Notes: generated by a model from the letters alone, not told the origin. 64,000 nt of DNA from an uncultured Clostridia bacterium (GCA_946555465.1 CAMNST010000001.1:290541-354540); one strand, 5' to 3'. Numbered from the stretch's first letter, positions 33,795 to 43,669 are shown. A program made the numbers and translations.

Positions 33795-35342
33795 ATGGCA
33801 AAAAAGACTGTATTCATAACCGGCGGTACCGGTAATATGGGCTGGGCCGCTGTTACAGAGATGCTCAAGCATCCAAGTGACATCAACATTAAAATGCTGG
33901 CAAGAAAAAGTGCCAAAAATGAGGAAAAATTAAAACCTCTTATGGCAAAGCCAAATGTAAAAATTGTATGGGGTGACTTCCTCGATTACGATGCAATTCT
34001 TGAAGGTGTAACAGGTTCTGATTATATTCTTCATATCGGCGGTATGGTTTCACCTACTGCTGACTATAAACCTTATTCAACACGCAAGGTAAATGTTGGC
34101 GCTGCCGAAAACATCTGCAAAGCAGTTCTTGCACAGCCAAACAAAGACGACATTAAAGTATGCTATATCGGTTCTGTTGCTGAAACAGGTGACCGTAATA
34201 TGCCGATTCATTGGGGACGCTGCGGTGACCCTATTAAAGTTTCTGTATACGACCACTACGCTATTTCAAAGGTTATGGCAGAAAAGGTATTTGTTGAATC
34301 AGGAATCAAAAACTGGGTAGTTATGCGTCAGTCAGGAATTCTCTATCCTGCTATTTTACATAACATGGAACCAATTATGTACCACGTTCCTCTTAACGGT
34401 ATGCTTGAATGGTGTACTGTTGAAGATTCCGGCAGACTTATGTGCAACCTTGTACTTGAGGATTTACCTGCTGAATTCTGGAATAATTTTTACAATATCG
34501 GTTCAGGTGAAAACTTCAGACTTACAAACTTTGAATTTGAAGAACTTCTTCTTGGCTGTATCGGTTTAGGCTCACCAAAGGGTCTCTTTGATCCAAACTG
34601 GTTTACAACCAAAAACTTCCACGGTCAGTATTATGCAGACGGTGACAAACTTGAAGAATATCTTCACTTCCGTGAAAACATCTCTGCTAAAGATTACTTT
34701 GACAGACTTGCTTCTCAGGTTGAATTCTACTTCAGAATACCAAAGTACATTCCTACTAAGGGTCTGATTGCAGCATGTGCTAAACCTTTCATGAAGAAGA
34801 TTGCCATGACTGAAGAATTCGGTACTCTTGACTGGGTTAAGAACAATGTTCCTGAGCGTATGACCGCTTATTACGGTTCTATGGAAGAATACAAGGCTAT
34901 TCCTGATAACTGGAAGGAATTCAAACTTGAATCACCTGATAAAGCATCTTCAGCTGCAGAGGCTTACAAACTTGATCACGGCTATGATGAAAGCAAGCCA
35001 ACTTCAGAACTTGATATTGAAGATATGAAGGCTGCTGCTAAATTCCGCGGCGGTGAATGCCTCAGCGAAACCATGACAAAGGGCGATATGGCTACTAAAC
35101 TTAAATGGAAATGCGGTTACTGCGGTGAAGAATTTGAAGCATCACCAAGCCTTATCCTCAAGGGCGGTCACTGGTGTCCTGAATGTTTCCTTCCAAAAGA
35201 CAAGTGGGATTACGACAACATCGCTAAAACAAACCCATTCTTCGCTCAGGTTTGGTATACAAACCACAGAAAAGATGAATGCAATGTTTATGATTTTGAC
35301 GCGCTCTTCACCGGTCCCGGCTGGGAAAAGAAACCTCAGTAA
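33795..35342 (+). CDS. NAD(P)-dependent epimerase-like protein with C-terminal zinc ribbon
   Basis: 515 residues. N-terminal extended SDR domain: Rossmann GGTGNMG (residues about 9-15), catalytic YDHYAISK (Tyr-x3-Lys), and RQSGILYP, as in NAD-dependent epimerases/dehydratases. The C-terminal third is unlike ordinary epimerases and ends in a zinc ribbon: Cys440-x2-Cys443 and Cys461-x2-Cys464 (CGYCGEEF...HWCPEC). Codon choice is biased towards preferred codons (many GGT, GCT, CTT, AAC), suggesting strong expression. AAGGAGG ribosome site before ATG at 33795; the preceding 20 codons are in the leader. Monocistronic, with own promoter and terminator. Substrate unknown. Confidence 0.82.
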   Translation: MAKKTVFITGGTGNMGWAAVTEMLKHPSDINIKMLARKSAKNEEKLKPLMAKPNVKIVWGDFLDYDAILEGVTGSDYILHIGGMVSPTADYKPYSTRKVNVGAAENICKAVLAQPNKDDIKVCYIGSVAETGDRNMPIHWGRCGDPIKVSVYDHYAISKVMAEKVFVESGIKNWVVMRQSGILYPAILHNMEPIMYHVPLNGMLEWCTVEDSGRLMCNLVLEDLPAEFWNNFYNIGSGENFRLTNFEFEELLLGCIGLGSPKGLFDPNWFTTKNFHGQYYADGDKLEEYLHFRENISAKDYFDRLASQVEFYFRIPKYIPTKGLIAACAKPFMKKIAMTEEFGTLDWVKNNVPERMTAYYGSMEEYKAIPDNWKEFKLESPDKASSAAEAYKLDHGYDESKPTSELDIEDMKAAAKFRGGECLSETMTKGDMATKLKWKCGYCGEEFEASPSLILKGGHWCPECFLPKDKWDYDNIAKTNPFFAQVWYTNHRKDECNVYDFDALFTGPGWEKKPQ

Positions 35343-35366
35343 TAAATATATAAACATTTAAACAAC

Positions 35367-35398
35367 AAACCCTGCTGAATTAATCGGCAGGGTTTTTC
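35367..35398 (+). terminator. Terminator of the epimerase-like gene
   Basis: Stem AAACCCTGC / GCAGGGTTT followed by TTCTC. Confidence 0.8.
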
Positions 35399-35415
35399 TC
35401 TGTACAGTCAACTAT

Positions 35416-35451
35416 AAAAAATGCTTTCCCGAAAACGAGAAAGCATTTTTT
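35416..35451. terminator. Terminator of the ara-vanW operon
   Basis: Stem AAAAAATGCTTTC / GAAAGCATTTTTT with T-runs on both strands, 10 bases past the VanW-domain gene's stop. Confidence 0.8.
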
Positions 35452-35460
35452 CATAATATA

Positions 35461-37176
35461 TTAATATTTTGAATAGCAGGTATAATTAACAGTTCCATTA
35501 ACGTATCTTCTGAAAGTGAAGTTCTTTCCATTCTGTGTCACTTTAAAATCAACAGGTTTAGGAGACACGTCTGCACAGGTATAGAAACTACAGGTTATTT
35601 TGCCGTTATTTACCGACATAACTATTTTTATCGGATAACCGGTATTATTTCTCCATTTGAAGTCCTGAGCGGTTCCATATATTGCAGCGTCTCTTCCGAG
35701 AGGAACATATGATACTCTTTGTGTGTGCTGATGTCTTTCAACGATTTCAACATTAGAATACAGAGCACAGTTAAATACTGTTGATGCTACCTGGCAAATT
35801 CCTCCGCCGAGTTCATTTTCAACTCTGTTTCCCCCAGTGAAAGTTGCTGCAGGTTTATAACCCTTTGCTGCTGTTCGGGGACCTACTACATCGTTAAATG
35901 AGAAGGTCTGACCCGGCATAACAATAGTGCCGTTAATTGCGTTTGAAGCGATTCTGAGATTGGTTGTTCTGTTCGCATTATTTACATAACTGCAGGTATA
36001 ATATTCATACAGATAATCATAATCTGTTGACAAATACTGACTTGACCAACCACACTGGCGTTCATTGCCCAGCATATAAACACCGCGGACTTTAACGTAA
36101 TATGTTGAATTTTTATTTACGTTTCTTATGGTATATGAAGTTGTATTATTTTTAACATTAATAATTTTGCAGTTTGTTTTAAAACTTCTGTCTGTTGAAT
36201 AGAAAACCTGATAATGGGTACAATTTGTTGCATACCAGTTAACTGTAATATTTGAACCATTTTTTGCCGCATATTTAATATTCATTTTAGCCGGCTGTGT
36301 AATTGCGGTAATTATTTTTGAATAACTGCCAAAATAGTTTGTTGAACCAACTGATTTATATGCCCTGATTTTATACCAGTAACCGGTAGCAGGTCTTGCA
36401 TTATTAAGGGTTACGCTTGTTGTATTGGCAGGAAGAACACGAAGCGTTTTATACTGCTTTGATGCTCTGTCGTAATATAATACATGGTAACCTGTAATAT
36501 TTCCGTTTGATTTATTCCATTTCAGTGTAATTGAATTGGCGGTTGAAGTATATTTAAAACCGGTTACATCGGCAGGAATAATTCTGAATGTTTTTGTTAC
36601 GGAAGCATAAAAATTTCCGATACCTGTAATTTTTATTGTTGCATTGCCGCAGTTTATATTATTGCTTACAGAAACATTAAAATCTTTTCCCTGTGTAAGC
36701 GTTGTGGTTCTTCCTTCAAAAGTTCTGACAATCGTAACTTTAGGCGCCTGCGCCTTTCCGTTATACTTTACACTCGGATAACTGAGTGATATTTTAAAAT
36801 CTTTTGTATTTGAAATCCACGCAGCCCTGATGATAAAGTTTTCATCAATACTTCCCTCGTAATTGCCTATACCATCAATTTTTACAGTGGCTGTGCCGGC
36901 ATTGACATTGTCAAGATACGTTACAGTATAATCTATATCTTTTACAAGTGTTGTCTTATTACCTTCATCATCAGTATAAACAACTGTTGCTGTAGGTTCA
37001 TACGCATCGCCTCTGTATATAGGACAGGTTTGGCTGAGTGAAACAGAAGTGTTTGTTGAATCAATTAAAACCTTTTCTGCTTCATTTTCTGTTTCATTTG
37101 CAAAAGCACTGAAAGTTACCATAAGACAAATCAGCATTACTGCAAATGATAATGCAAATGAAATTTTCTTTTTCAT
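35461..37176 (-). CDS. Secreted VanW-domain protein with fibronectin type III repeats
   Basis: 571 residues. Signal peptide (KKKISFALSFAVMLICLMVTFSAFA, cleavage near residue 27). Residues about 45-200: two repeats of a bacterial Ig-like type (KDIDYTVTYLDNVNAGTATVKIDGIGNYEGS and KDFNVSVSNNINCGNATIKITGIGNF). Residues 200-395: two fibronectin type III domains. Residues about 395-555: VanW domain (NLRIASNAINGTIVMPGQTFSFNDVVGPRTAAKGY, GGGICQVASTVFNCALYSNVEIVERHQHTQRVSYVPLGRDAAIYG). Cell-surface role probable; VanW function is unresolved. The ATG lies only 15 bases after araD's stop, with an AGAGGAG site, so it is the fourth gene of the arabinose operon. Confidence 0.88.
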   Translation of the reverse strand: MKKKISFALSFAVMLICLMVTFSAFANETENEAEKVLIDSTNTSVSLSQTCPIYRGDAYEPTATVVYTDDEGNKTTLVKDIDYTVTYLDNVNAGTATVKIDGIGNYEGSIDENFIIRAAWISNTKDFKISLSYPSVKYNGKAQAPKVTIVRTFEGRTTTLTQGKDFNVSVSNNINCGNATIKITGIGNFYASVTKTFRIIPADVTGFKYTSTANSITLKWNKSNGNITGYHVLYYDRASKQYKTLRVLPANTTSVTLNNARPATGYWYKIRAYKSVGSTNYFGSYSKIITAITQPAKMNIKYAAKNGSNITVNWYATNCTHYQVFYSTDRSFKTNCKIINVKNNTTSYTIRNVNKNSTYYVKVRGVYMLGNERQCGWSSQYLSTDYDYLYEYYTCSYVNNANRTTNLRIASNAINGTIVMPGQTFSFNDVVGPRTAAKGYKPAATFTGGNRVENELGGGICQVASTVFNCALYSNVEIVERHQHTQRVSYVPLGRDAAIYGTAQDFKWRNNTGYPIKIVMSVNNGKITCSFYTCADVSPKPVDFKVTQNGKNFTFRRYVNGTVNYTCYSKY

Positions 37177-37191
37177 TTTTCTTCTCCTCTG

Positions 37192-37902
37192 CTATTTATT
37201 TTGTCCGTAATAAGCATTTGCACCGTGTTTTCTCTGATAGTGTTTATCAAGCAAATACTGCTCAATCCCAATATCAGCATTTTTATCAAATGCTGCAACA
37301 CGCTCGGTGCGGCTTGCCATTTTTGCTACTTCTTCAAGTATCAGAGCATTTTCAACTGCTTTAAACGGATCTTTGCCCCAAGTGAAAGGACCATGTCTGT
37401 GAATCAGAACAGCAGGACATTCCTCGGGATTAATTCCTCTTTTCTTAAATTCTTCAACAATTACCTTTCCGGTATTCAGTTCATATTCTCCGCTTACCTC
37501 TTCTTCGGTAAGACCTCTTGCACATGGAACAGAACCGTTTGCAAAATCAGCATGGGTTGTTCCGTAAGCAGGAATATCACGCCCTGCCTGTGCCCATGAA
37601 CATGCCCATGAAGAATGCGTATGAACAATACCGCCGATATTATCAAATTTTCTGTAAAGTTCAAGATGAGTCGGCGTATCAGAAGACGGATTGAGGTCGC
37701 CTTCAACCTTATTTCCGTCTAAACTCATAACAACCATGTCGGAAGCCTTCATAGTATCATATGGCACGCCTGACGGCTTTATAACCACGAGTTGAGTGTC
37801 TTTATCTATTGCAGAAACATTTCCCCATGTAAGAACCACAAGGCCATATTTCACCAACTCAAGATTTGCTTCAAAAACTTTTTGCTTTAATTCTTCTAAC
37901 AT
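37192..37902 (-). CDS. araD: L-ribulose-5-phosphate 4-epimerase
   Basis: Converts L-ribulose 5-phosphate to D-xylulose 5-phosphate, the last step of arabinose entry into the pentose phosphate pathway. 236 residues; class II aldolase/epimerase fold. Zinc ligands in [17 protein letters not shown] and [12 protein letters not shown] are intact, and Asp/Asn-containing GNVSAID near the N-terminus is the phosphate/metal loop. 16 bases after araA. No oddities. Confidence 0.95.
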   Translation of the reverse strand: MLEELKQKVFEANLELVKYGLVVLTWGNVSAIDKDTQLVVIKPSGVPYDTMKASDMVVMSLDGNKVEGDLNPSSDTPTHLELYRKFDNIGGIVHTHSSWACSWAQAGRDIPAYGTTHADFANGSVPCARGLTEEEVSGEYELNTGKVIVEEFKKRGINPEECPAVLIHRHGPFTWGKDPFKAVENALILEEVAKMASRTERVAAFDKNADIGIEQYLLDKHYQRKHGANAYYGQNK

Positions 37903-37918
37903 AGCAAATCACCTCTGA

Positions 37919-39394
37919 TTACATTCCGAGTTTGTATGCAACATCATTATAAAACAATTCTTTTCTGAAGGAATCAATCTCGGTATCTTTATTGATATGG
38001 ATAAATTCTATTCCCATAATTTCAGCAAAATCTCTCATATGCTGGGCAGTGAGCGTATATGAAAGAACCGAATGATGTGCACCGCCTGCATAAATCCACG
38101 CCTCTGCGGAAGTCTGAAGACATGGGAGCGGTTTCCAGAGAACACCTGCAACAGGAAGTTTCGGCATATCATTTTCCTGCGCCTTGCATTCAACATCGTT
38201 TACTATCATTCTGAGTCTGTCGCCCATATCTACAAGTGTAACAACAATAGCGTCACCTGTCTGCGCTTTGAATACAAGCCTTGCCGGGTCTTCCCTGTCG
38301 CCTATTCCGAGCGGATGAACCTGAATTTTAGGTTTGTCGGCAGCAATGGTTGGGCACACTTCAAGCATATGTGAACCAAGAAGCATTTCATTACCCGGTT
38401 CAAAATGGTATGTATAGTCTTCCATAAAGGCGGTACCGCCTTCTGTCATGCCTTCTGCCATAAGTTTCATAACTCTTGTCATAGCGGCAACCTTCCAGTC
38501 GCCCTCAGCACCGAAACCGTAGCCCTGACGCATTAAGTCCTGTGCAGCAAGACCCGGGAGTTGCTTTAATTGCTGTAAGTCTTCAAAATTGGTGTGAAAT
38601 GCACCAAAACCATTATCATCAAGAAATTTTTTGATTGCAACTTCTTCTCTTGCCTGATAGCGTACTGCATCAATATTATCCGTATCCATATCGTAATTCT
38701 TTTCATACTCTGCCATCTGCGCATCAATTTCAGTATCTGTTACTGCATCAACGCATTTTATAATATCGCCAACACCGTAATGATCAACTTGCCATCCGAG
38801 TTTAATCTGAGCCTCTATTTTATCGCCGTCTGTTACGGCAACATTTCTCATATTATCTGAAATACGAAGAACACGTAGTTTTCTTGATTCGGCAGCACCG
38901 ACAGCGGCTCTCATCCAAACACCTATTTTATTCTGGAATTCTTCATCTTTCCAGTAGCCGGCAGCAACTTTAACCTTTTTTCTCATTCTTGCATGAATAT
39001 AACCATGCTCTCTGTCACCGTGTGCCGACTGATTAAGGTTCATAAAATCCATATCAATATCAGACCACGGAATGTCACGGTTAAACTGAGTATTTACGTG
39101 CATATAAGGTTTATTAAGTTCATTAAGACCTGCAATCCACATCTTTGACGGGGAAAAAGTATGCATCCAGGTGATAACACCCGCACATTCAGGAGTGTTA
39201 TTTGCATCCTGCATTACTCTGAGTATTTCGGATGAAGTTTTAACACAGGGTTTTGCAACAACTTTACACGGAAGTTTATCCGACCATTCTGCACACATTT
39301 CCTGTGCATGCGAATTGATATCCGCAAATATTTCCTCACCGTATAAATGCTGTGTTCCAACAACAAACCAAAATTCATAATCTTTAATAGCCAT
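37919..39394 (-). CDS. araA: L-arabinose isomerase
   Basis: Isomerises L-arabinose to L-ribulose. 491 residues, normal length. Signatures: FWFVVGTQHLYGEE at the N-terminus, catalytic and Mn-binding residues in EDYTYHFEPGNEMLLGSHMLEVCP (Glu and His), and the YGFGAEGDWKVAAMTRVMK block. CTTAAGGAG-type ribosome site. Middle gene of the araB-araA-araD order. The identification is secure. Confidence 0.97.
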   Translation of the reverse strand: MAIKDYEFWFVVGTQHLYGEEIFADINSHAQEMCAEWSDKLPCKVVAKPCVKTSSEILRVMQDANNTPECAGVITWMHTFSPSKMWIAGLNELNKPYMHVNTQFNRDIPWSDIDMDFMNLNQSAHGDREHGYIHARMRKKVKVAAGYWKDEEFQNKIGVWMRAAVGAAESRKLRVLRISDNMRNVAVTDGDKIEAQIKLGWQVDHYGVGDIIKCVDAVTDTEIDAQMAEYEKNYDMDTDNIDAVRYQAREEVAIKKFLDDNGFGAFHTNFEDLQQLKQLPGLAAQDLMRQGYGFGAEGDWKVAAMTRVMKLMAEGMTEGGTAFMEDYTYHFEPGNEMLLGSHMLEVCPTIAADKPKIQVHPLGIGDREDPARLVFKAQTGDAIVVTLVDMGDRLRMIVNDVECKAQENDMPKLPVAGVLWKPLPCLQTSAEAWIYAGGAHHSVLSYTLTAQHMRDFAEIMGIEFIHINKDTEIDSFRKELFYNDVAYKLGM

Positions 39395-39410
39395 AACTAT
39401 TCTCCTTAAT

Positions 39411-40988
39411 TTATAAATTATCAGCCGCTGACTTTTCTACAGCCAGACCTTTTTTATATAATTTCATATATTTTTCAAAACCGCAAACGTCTTTATCATC
39501 AGGCTCGATTGTTGTGCTTTTATACTTACTGAATACATTTGCGTTAAGATATTCTTCAAGGGTTTCGCCCTTTTTATCAACCGCATATCGCGCAAGAACA
39601 GCAATTCCCCAAGCACCGCCTTCTCCTGCGGTTTCCATAACGGCAATCGGAGCATTCATAGCACCCGCCATTAATTTCTGACCGACAACAGGCGTTTTAA
39701 ACAAACCGCCGTGGCCTGTAAGACAGTCAATTTTAACATGCTCTTTTTCAAGAATCTCCATTCCGATTTTAAGCGTTGCCATTGTTGAATAAATCTGAGA
39801 GCGCATAAAATTTGAAAGATTAAAATCAGCATCTTCACTTCTGACAAAGAGCGGCCTTCCCTGTTCTGCTTTTGTAACCGGCTCACCGGAAAAATAATTG
39901 TAGTTTATAACACCGCCGCAATCTGCATCACCGTCAAGTGCACAGTTATAAAGCATATCATAAATCTGAGGTTTGCTTAAATCAATACCGGAAAGTTTTG
40001 AAAACTGAATAAAAAGATTTACCCAGTAGTCTAAATCCGTGCAGCAGTTATTGCAGTGAACCATTGCAACAGGCTTGCCTGTCGGGGTTGTTACCATATC
40101 AATCTCTTCATAAACTTTTTCAAGCATTTCGTCAAGAACTACCATAGAAAAAATTGATGTGCCGGCAGAAATATTTCCTGTTCTTTCGGAAACGGCATTT
40201 GTTGCAACCATTCCCGTGCCGGCATCACCCTCCGGCGGACACAAAGGTATTCCCGGTTTTAAAACACCTGACGGATCAAGCAGAAGCGCACCTTCTTGTG
40301 TAAGCACACCTGCATCATCCCCTGCCAAAAGAACTTTAGGAAGAATTTCTCTGATACGCCATGGATATTTTTTTACATTATCAAGTGAAGAAAACTTATC
40401 AAGTTTATCTTCGTCATAATTATTTATACTGCTGTCAATCGGAAACATTCCCGATGCCTCACCAATTCCGAGAACTTTTTTACCTGTCAGTTTCCAGTGA
40501 ACATAACCGGCTAAAGTAGTCAGATAGGAAATATCCGAAATATGTTCTTCATCATTTAAAATTGCCTGATAAAGATGGGAAATACTCCATCGCTGAGGAA
40601 TATTAAAATTAAAAAGTTTCGTTAATTCTTCAGATGCTTTGGAGGTAATTGTATTTCTCCATGTTCTGAAAGGTGTTAAAAGTATACCGTCTTTATCAAA
40701 AGGCATATATCCGTGCATCATAGCGGAGAAACCTATAGAAGAAAGTGTTGCAATATGCATGCCGCATTTATTGAAAACCTCATTGTTAAGATTTTTGTAT
40801 GCATCCTGAAGACCGTTCCAGATATCATCGATATGATAAGTCCAGATTCCGTTTTCAAGCCTGTTTTCCCAGTCATGGCTTCCGCTTGCAAGGGGATTGC
40901 AGTTTTCATCAACCAAAACTGCTTTTATTCTTGTTGAGCCGAACTCTATACCGAGCGCCTCTTTACCTCTCAAAGAAAAATCCGACAT
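39411..40988 (-). CDS. araB: Ribulokinase-like FGGY carbohydrate kinase
   Basis: Phosphorylates L-ribulose to L-ribulose 5-phosphate. 525 residues. FGGY features: N-terminal [14 protein letters not shown] (ATPase phosphate 1), [17 protein letters not shown] substrate region, [25 protein letters not shown] (phosphate 2 and adenosine), and [22 protein letters not shown]. It belongs to the FGGY branch found in Clostridia rather than the classic E. coli AraB; in the operon with araA and araD ribulose is the natural substrate. ATG at 40988 with GGAGG 8 bases upstream. First gene of the operon. Confidence 0.88.
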   Translation of the reverse strand: MSDFSLRGKEALGIEFGSTRIKAVLVDENCNPLASGSHDWENRLENGIWTYHIDDIWNGLQDAYKNLNNEVFNKCGMHIATLSSIGFSAMMHGYMPFDKDGILLTPFRTWRNTITSKASEELTKLFNFNIPQRWSISHLYQAILNDEEHISDISYLTTLAGYVHWKLTGKKVLGIGEASGMFPIDSSINNYDEDKLDKFSSLDNVKKYPWRIREILPKVLLAGDDAGVLTQEGALLLDPSGVLKPGIPLCPPEGDAGTGMVATNAVSERTGNISAGTSIFSMVVLDEMLEKVYEEIDMVTTPTGKPVAMVHCNNCCTDLDYWVNLFIQFSKLSGIDLSKPQIYDMLYNCALDGDADCGGVINYNYFSGEPVTKAEQGRPLFVRSEDADFNLSNFMRSQIYSTMATLKIGMEILEKEHVKIDCLTGHGGLFKTPVVGQKLMAGAMNAPIAVMETAGEGGAWGIAVLARYAVDKKGETLEEYLNANVFSKYKSTTIEPDDKDVCGFEKYMKLYKKGLAVEKSAADNL

Positions 40989-41024
40989 ATGTAACCTCCG
41001 CAGAAAAATCTACTTATTGCCTTT

Positions 41025-41053
41025 ATTTTAACTTATAATATATTAATTTTCAA
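41025..41053 (-). promoter_or_regulatory. ara operon promoter
   Basis: Minus strand TTGAAA (41048-41053), 17 bases, TAAAAT (41025-41030), about 37 bases before the araB start codon. Confidence 0.55.
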
Positions 41054-41091
41054 TAGTTATAAATATAAAAATAATATAAATAATTAAAAAG

Positions 41092-41119
41092 AAAAAGACA
41101 ATCATGAAGATTGTCTTTT
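41092..41119 (-). terminator. Terminator of the tRNA cluster
   Basis: Stem AAAAGACAATC / GATTGTCTTTT with a short ATGA-A loop, then a T-run on the minus strand, just after tRNA-Cys. Confidence 0.8.
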
Positions 41120-41122
41120 CAA

Positions 41123-41197
41123 TGGAGGCACCACCCAGATTTGAACTGGGGCGTAAAGCTTTTGCAGAGCTCTGCCTTACCACTTGGCTATGGTGCC
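41123..41197 (-). tRNA. tRNA-Cys (GCA)
   Basis: 75 bases including CCA. Acceptor GGCACCA pairs with TGGTGCC, then discriminator T and CCA; anticodon loop CTGCAAA, anticodon GCA; T-loop TTCAAAT. Confidence 0.95.
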
Positions 41198-41240
41198 GTA
41201 TATAAAGAAAGCAGTTAATTAAAACTGCATTTCATTTTAA

Positions 41241-41316
41241 TGGAGCGGATGACGAGGCTCGAACTCGCTACCTCAACCTTGGCAAGGTTGCGCTCTACCG
41301 GGTGAGCTACATCCGC
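41241..41316 (-). tRNA. tRNA-Gly (GCC)
   Basis: 76 bases with encoded CCA. Acceptor GCGGATG / CATCCGC; anticodon stem CAACC with loop TTGCCAA, anticodon GCC; T-loop TTCGAGC. Confidence 0.95.
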
Positions 41317-41321
41317 ATATG

Positions 41322-41397
<76 letters not shown>

Positions 41398-41402
41398 ACA
41401 AA

Positions 41403-41479
41403 TGGCGACCCGAAACGGGCTCGAACCGTCGACCTCCAGCGTGACAGGCTGGCGTTCTAACCAACTGAACTACCGGGCC
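41403..41479 (-). tRNA. tRNA-Asp (GTC)
   Basis: 77 bases with encoded CCA. Acceptor GGCCCGG pairs with TCGGGTC through two G-T pairs, discriminator G as usual for Asp; loop CTGTCAC, anticodon GTC. Confidence 0.95.
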
Positions 41480-41482
41480 GTA

Positions 41483-41558
41483 TGGTGGGAACAACAGGGC
41501 TCGAACCTGTGACCCTCTGCTTGTAAGGCAGATGCTCTCCCAGCTGAGCTATGCTCCC
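41483..41558 (-). tRNA. tRNA-Val (TAC)
   Basis: 76 bases with encoded CCA. Acceptor GGGAGCA pairs with TGTTCCC; anticodon stem TCTGC with loop CTTACAA, anticodon TAC; T-loop TTCGAGC. First of the five-gene cluster (Val-Asp-Phe-Gly-Cys). Confidence 0.95.
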
Positions 41559-41592
41559 ACGTCGCCTTGTCGCCTTTCTTGCGACGAGTTAT

Positions 41593-41621
41593 ATAATACA
41601 CTATGTCTTTTAAAAAGTCAA
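41593..41621 (-). promoter_or_regulatory. Promoter of the tRNA cluster
   Basis: Minus strand TTGACT (41616-41621), 17 bases, TATTAT (41593-41598), about 35 bases before tRNA-Val. A GCGACGA element follows. Confidence 0.65.
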
Positions 41622-41720
41622 TACTTTTTTTCAGATTTTTCCAACTTTTTTCAGATAAAATTTTTATAGCCTTTTTTACCTGAAACAAAGCCGTTTCTCA
41701 TAAAAAAATCTATAATATAA

Positions 41721-42587
41721 TCACAACAAATTTTTTATATCATCAGGAGAAAAAGAATACTTTTTATCACAGAAATGACATTCAACAACTGTATTCTCCT
41801 GAGAATCCGCCATTTCATTAAGAGACTCTATACCCGTTGAAATAAGCGCCGCCTCAACCCTCTCGCGCGAGCAGTTACATTTATATTTGATATCACTTTC
41901 ATCAAGTTTCTCAATATTAATGTTTTTCATTGCCCTTTCTGCAATATCATCAGGTGTCATACCCTTATCAAGCATAACGGTAACCGGTTCGATATCCTGC
42001 ATGGCATATTCGATTTTGCTTATTGTTTCTTCGGGGCATCCCGGAAGGAGCTGAACAATAAATCCACCTGCACGAGCCACAGTCAAATCGGGATTTACAA
42101 GAACACCGAGAGCACAAACAGAAGGTGTTTGCTCTGAAACTGCAAAATAGTTTGTAATATCTTCTGCTATTTCACCGCTTACAATCTGCGTCTGACCGCA
42201 ATACGGCTCTTTTAATCCTATGTCTTTCATAACATAAAGATAACCATCAGTTCCTACAGTTCCTTTAACATCAAGTTTTCCTTTATCATTCAGCGGAATT
42301 TCAACAACAGGATTCTGAACATATCCCCTTACATTTCCGTCGCTGTCTGAAACAGCGATAACAGAGCCTGCCGGGCCACCGCCGTTAAGACGAAGCGTTA
42401 CGGAGTCATCTTTGCCTTTGAGCATATCGCCCATCATGGAAGCCGCTGTAAGAAGTCTGCCGAGAGCAGCAGTATTTACGGCAGAAGTTTTATGAATCTG
42501 CTCTGCTCTTGCAACAACATCAGTGGTATCGGCAGCGATAACAAAAGCACTGCCGTCTTCTGTAATATATCTTACTATTTTACCCAT
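41721..42587 (-). CDS. hslO: Hsp33 redox-regulated chaperone
   Basis: Holdase chaperone switched on when oxidised and unfolded. 288 residues. The C-terminal zinc-binding redox switch is intact: CNCSRE (Cys-x-Cys) and CHFCDK (Cys-x2-Cys), 30-odd residues apart. Core features: AADTTDVVARAEQIHKTSAVNTAALGRLLTAA and LNGGGPAGSVIAVSD. ATG with an AATAG-type weak site 5 bases after the methyltransferase stop, so the three genes yerC-like, methyltransferase and hslO are probably one operon. Confidence 0.95.
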   Translation of the reverse strand: MGKIVRYITEDGSAFVIAADTTDVVARAEQIHKTSAVNTAALGRLLTAASMMGDMLKGKDDSVTLRLNGGGPAGSVIAVSDSDGNVRGYVQNPVVEIPLNDKGKLDVKGTVGTDGYLYVMKDIGLKEPYCGQTQIVSGEIAEDITNYFAVSEQTPSVCALGVLVNPDLTVARAGGFIVQLLPGCPEETISKIEYAMQDIEPVTVMLDKGMTPDDIAERAMKNINIEKLDESDIKYKCNCSRERVEAALISTGIESLNEMADSQENTVVECHFCDKKYSFSPDDIKNLL

Positions 42588-42592
42588 AATAT

Positions 42593-43318
42593 CTATTTCC
42601 TTTTACAAACAAAATAAAGCCTTTCACTATTATCACAAGGCGAATTTTCAGTAAGTTCATCATATATTCCAAGTATTTCAAATCCGCTGAGCGCTTCAGT
42701 CAATTTTTCAGCACTGTATGCTTTTTCATCAAACTCTTCGCTGTATCTGTCATAATTTTTGCCGTTAAATACAAAAAAGTCAAGTATTATTCTTACTTCA
42801 TCTTCATCGTGATATTCATTATCCCAACTAAGAAAAAAATCATCTTCATCAAAAACGAATGTATTGTTGCTCAAAATATTTCTGTGTTTATATATAGTGT
42901 TTACATCAAAAACAAATATTCCGCCTTTGTTAAGAACATGATATACATTATCAAAACATTTTTTTAGATCATTATAATCTGTTATATGATTAATGCTGTC
43001 AAGCGTGCAGATGCAAAAGTCAAACTTATTGTCAAAACCGAAATCTGTCATATCACCTTTAACAAATTTAACGTTTCCGCCGCACTTATTATCAGCAACA
43101 GAAAGCATATCATCTGATAAATCAATACCGGTAACACTATAGCCCATATCGGAAAAAATCTTACTAAAAGTACCTGTTCCGCAGGCAAGGTCAAGCAGGT
43201 TTCTACCGCTGCCGCCATAACGAGAAAAAAAGTTAGAAATGTATTCACTTCTAACTTTATATTCTGCATTTTCTGTTAAGGTATCATAAAACTGAGCAAA
43301 AGTATGATAACTACTCAT
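42593..43318 (-). CDS. SAM-dependent methyltransferase
   Basis: 241 residues, class I methyltransferase fold. Motif I is LLDLACGTGTFSKIF, then GIDLSDDMLSVAD (motif post-I, Asp) and VKGDMTDFGFDNKFDFCICTLDSINHI (motifs II/III). Similar clostridial proteins act on unknown small molecules or RNA. It overlaps the YerC-like gene by 8 bases (43311-43318), so translation is coupled. No substrate can be inferred. Confidence 0.86.
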   Translation of the reverse strand: MSSYHTFAQFYDTLTENAEYKVRSEYISNFFSRYGGSGRNLLDLACGTGTFSKIFSDMGYSVTGIDLSDDMLSVADNKCGGNVKFVKGDMTDFGFDNKFDFCICTLDSINHITDYNDLKKCFDNVYHVLNKGGIFVFDVNTIYKHRNILSNNTFVFDEDDFFLSWDNEYHDEDEVRIILDFFVFNGKNYDRYSEEFDEKAYSAEKLTEALSGFEILGIYDELTENSPCDNSERLYFVCKRK

Positions 43319-43613
43319 TTTCCTCTTTATCTCTTATTCTTTCAAAAATTTTGTCATAACCGTCACAGCCATACTGAAGAGAGCGGTTTACACGGCTTAT
43401 AGTTGCAGTTGAAGCACCTGTTGCATTAACAATATCGGTATAAACACATTTTTCTGAAAGCATTTTTGCAACAACGAGCCGCTGACTGATTGCTTTTAAC
43501 TCCTGAATTGTGCATAAATCCTCAAAAAAGTCATAACATTCATCTGCATTTTCAAGTGACAATATTGCCTTGAATAAAAAATCAAGATTATCGTCCTGAA
43601 GTTTTCTGCTCAT
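43311..43613 (-). CDS. YerC/YecD family TrpR-like regulator
   Basis: 100 residues, helix-turn-helix of the TrpR superfamily: ECYDFFEDLCTIQELKAISQRLVVAKMLSEKCVYTDIVNATGASTATISRVNRSL. This matches B. subtilis YerC. Target genes unknown. A TTGGAGGG ribosome site 7 bases upstream and its own promoter at 43641-43669. First gene of a likely three-gene unit with the methyltransferase and hslO. Confidence 0.88.
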   Translation of the reverse strand: MSRKLQDDNLDFLFKAILSLENADECYDFFEDLCTIQELKAISQRLVVAKMLSEKCVYTDIVNATGASTATISRVNRSLQYGCDGYDKIFERIRDKEENE

Positions 43614-43640
43614 ATTTTCCCTCCAAAATTACTTTATCAT

Positions 43641-43669
43641 ATTGTAACACACTAAACTGTGAAAGTAAA
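43641..43669 (-). promoter_or_regulatory. Promoter of the yerC-like operon
   Basis: Minus strand TTTACT (43664-43669), 17 bases, TACAAT (43641-43646). Confidence 0.55.
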
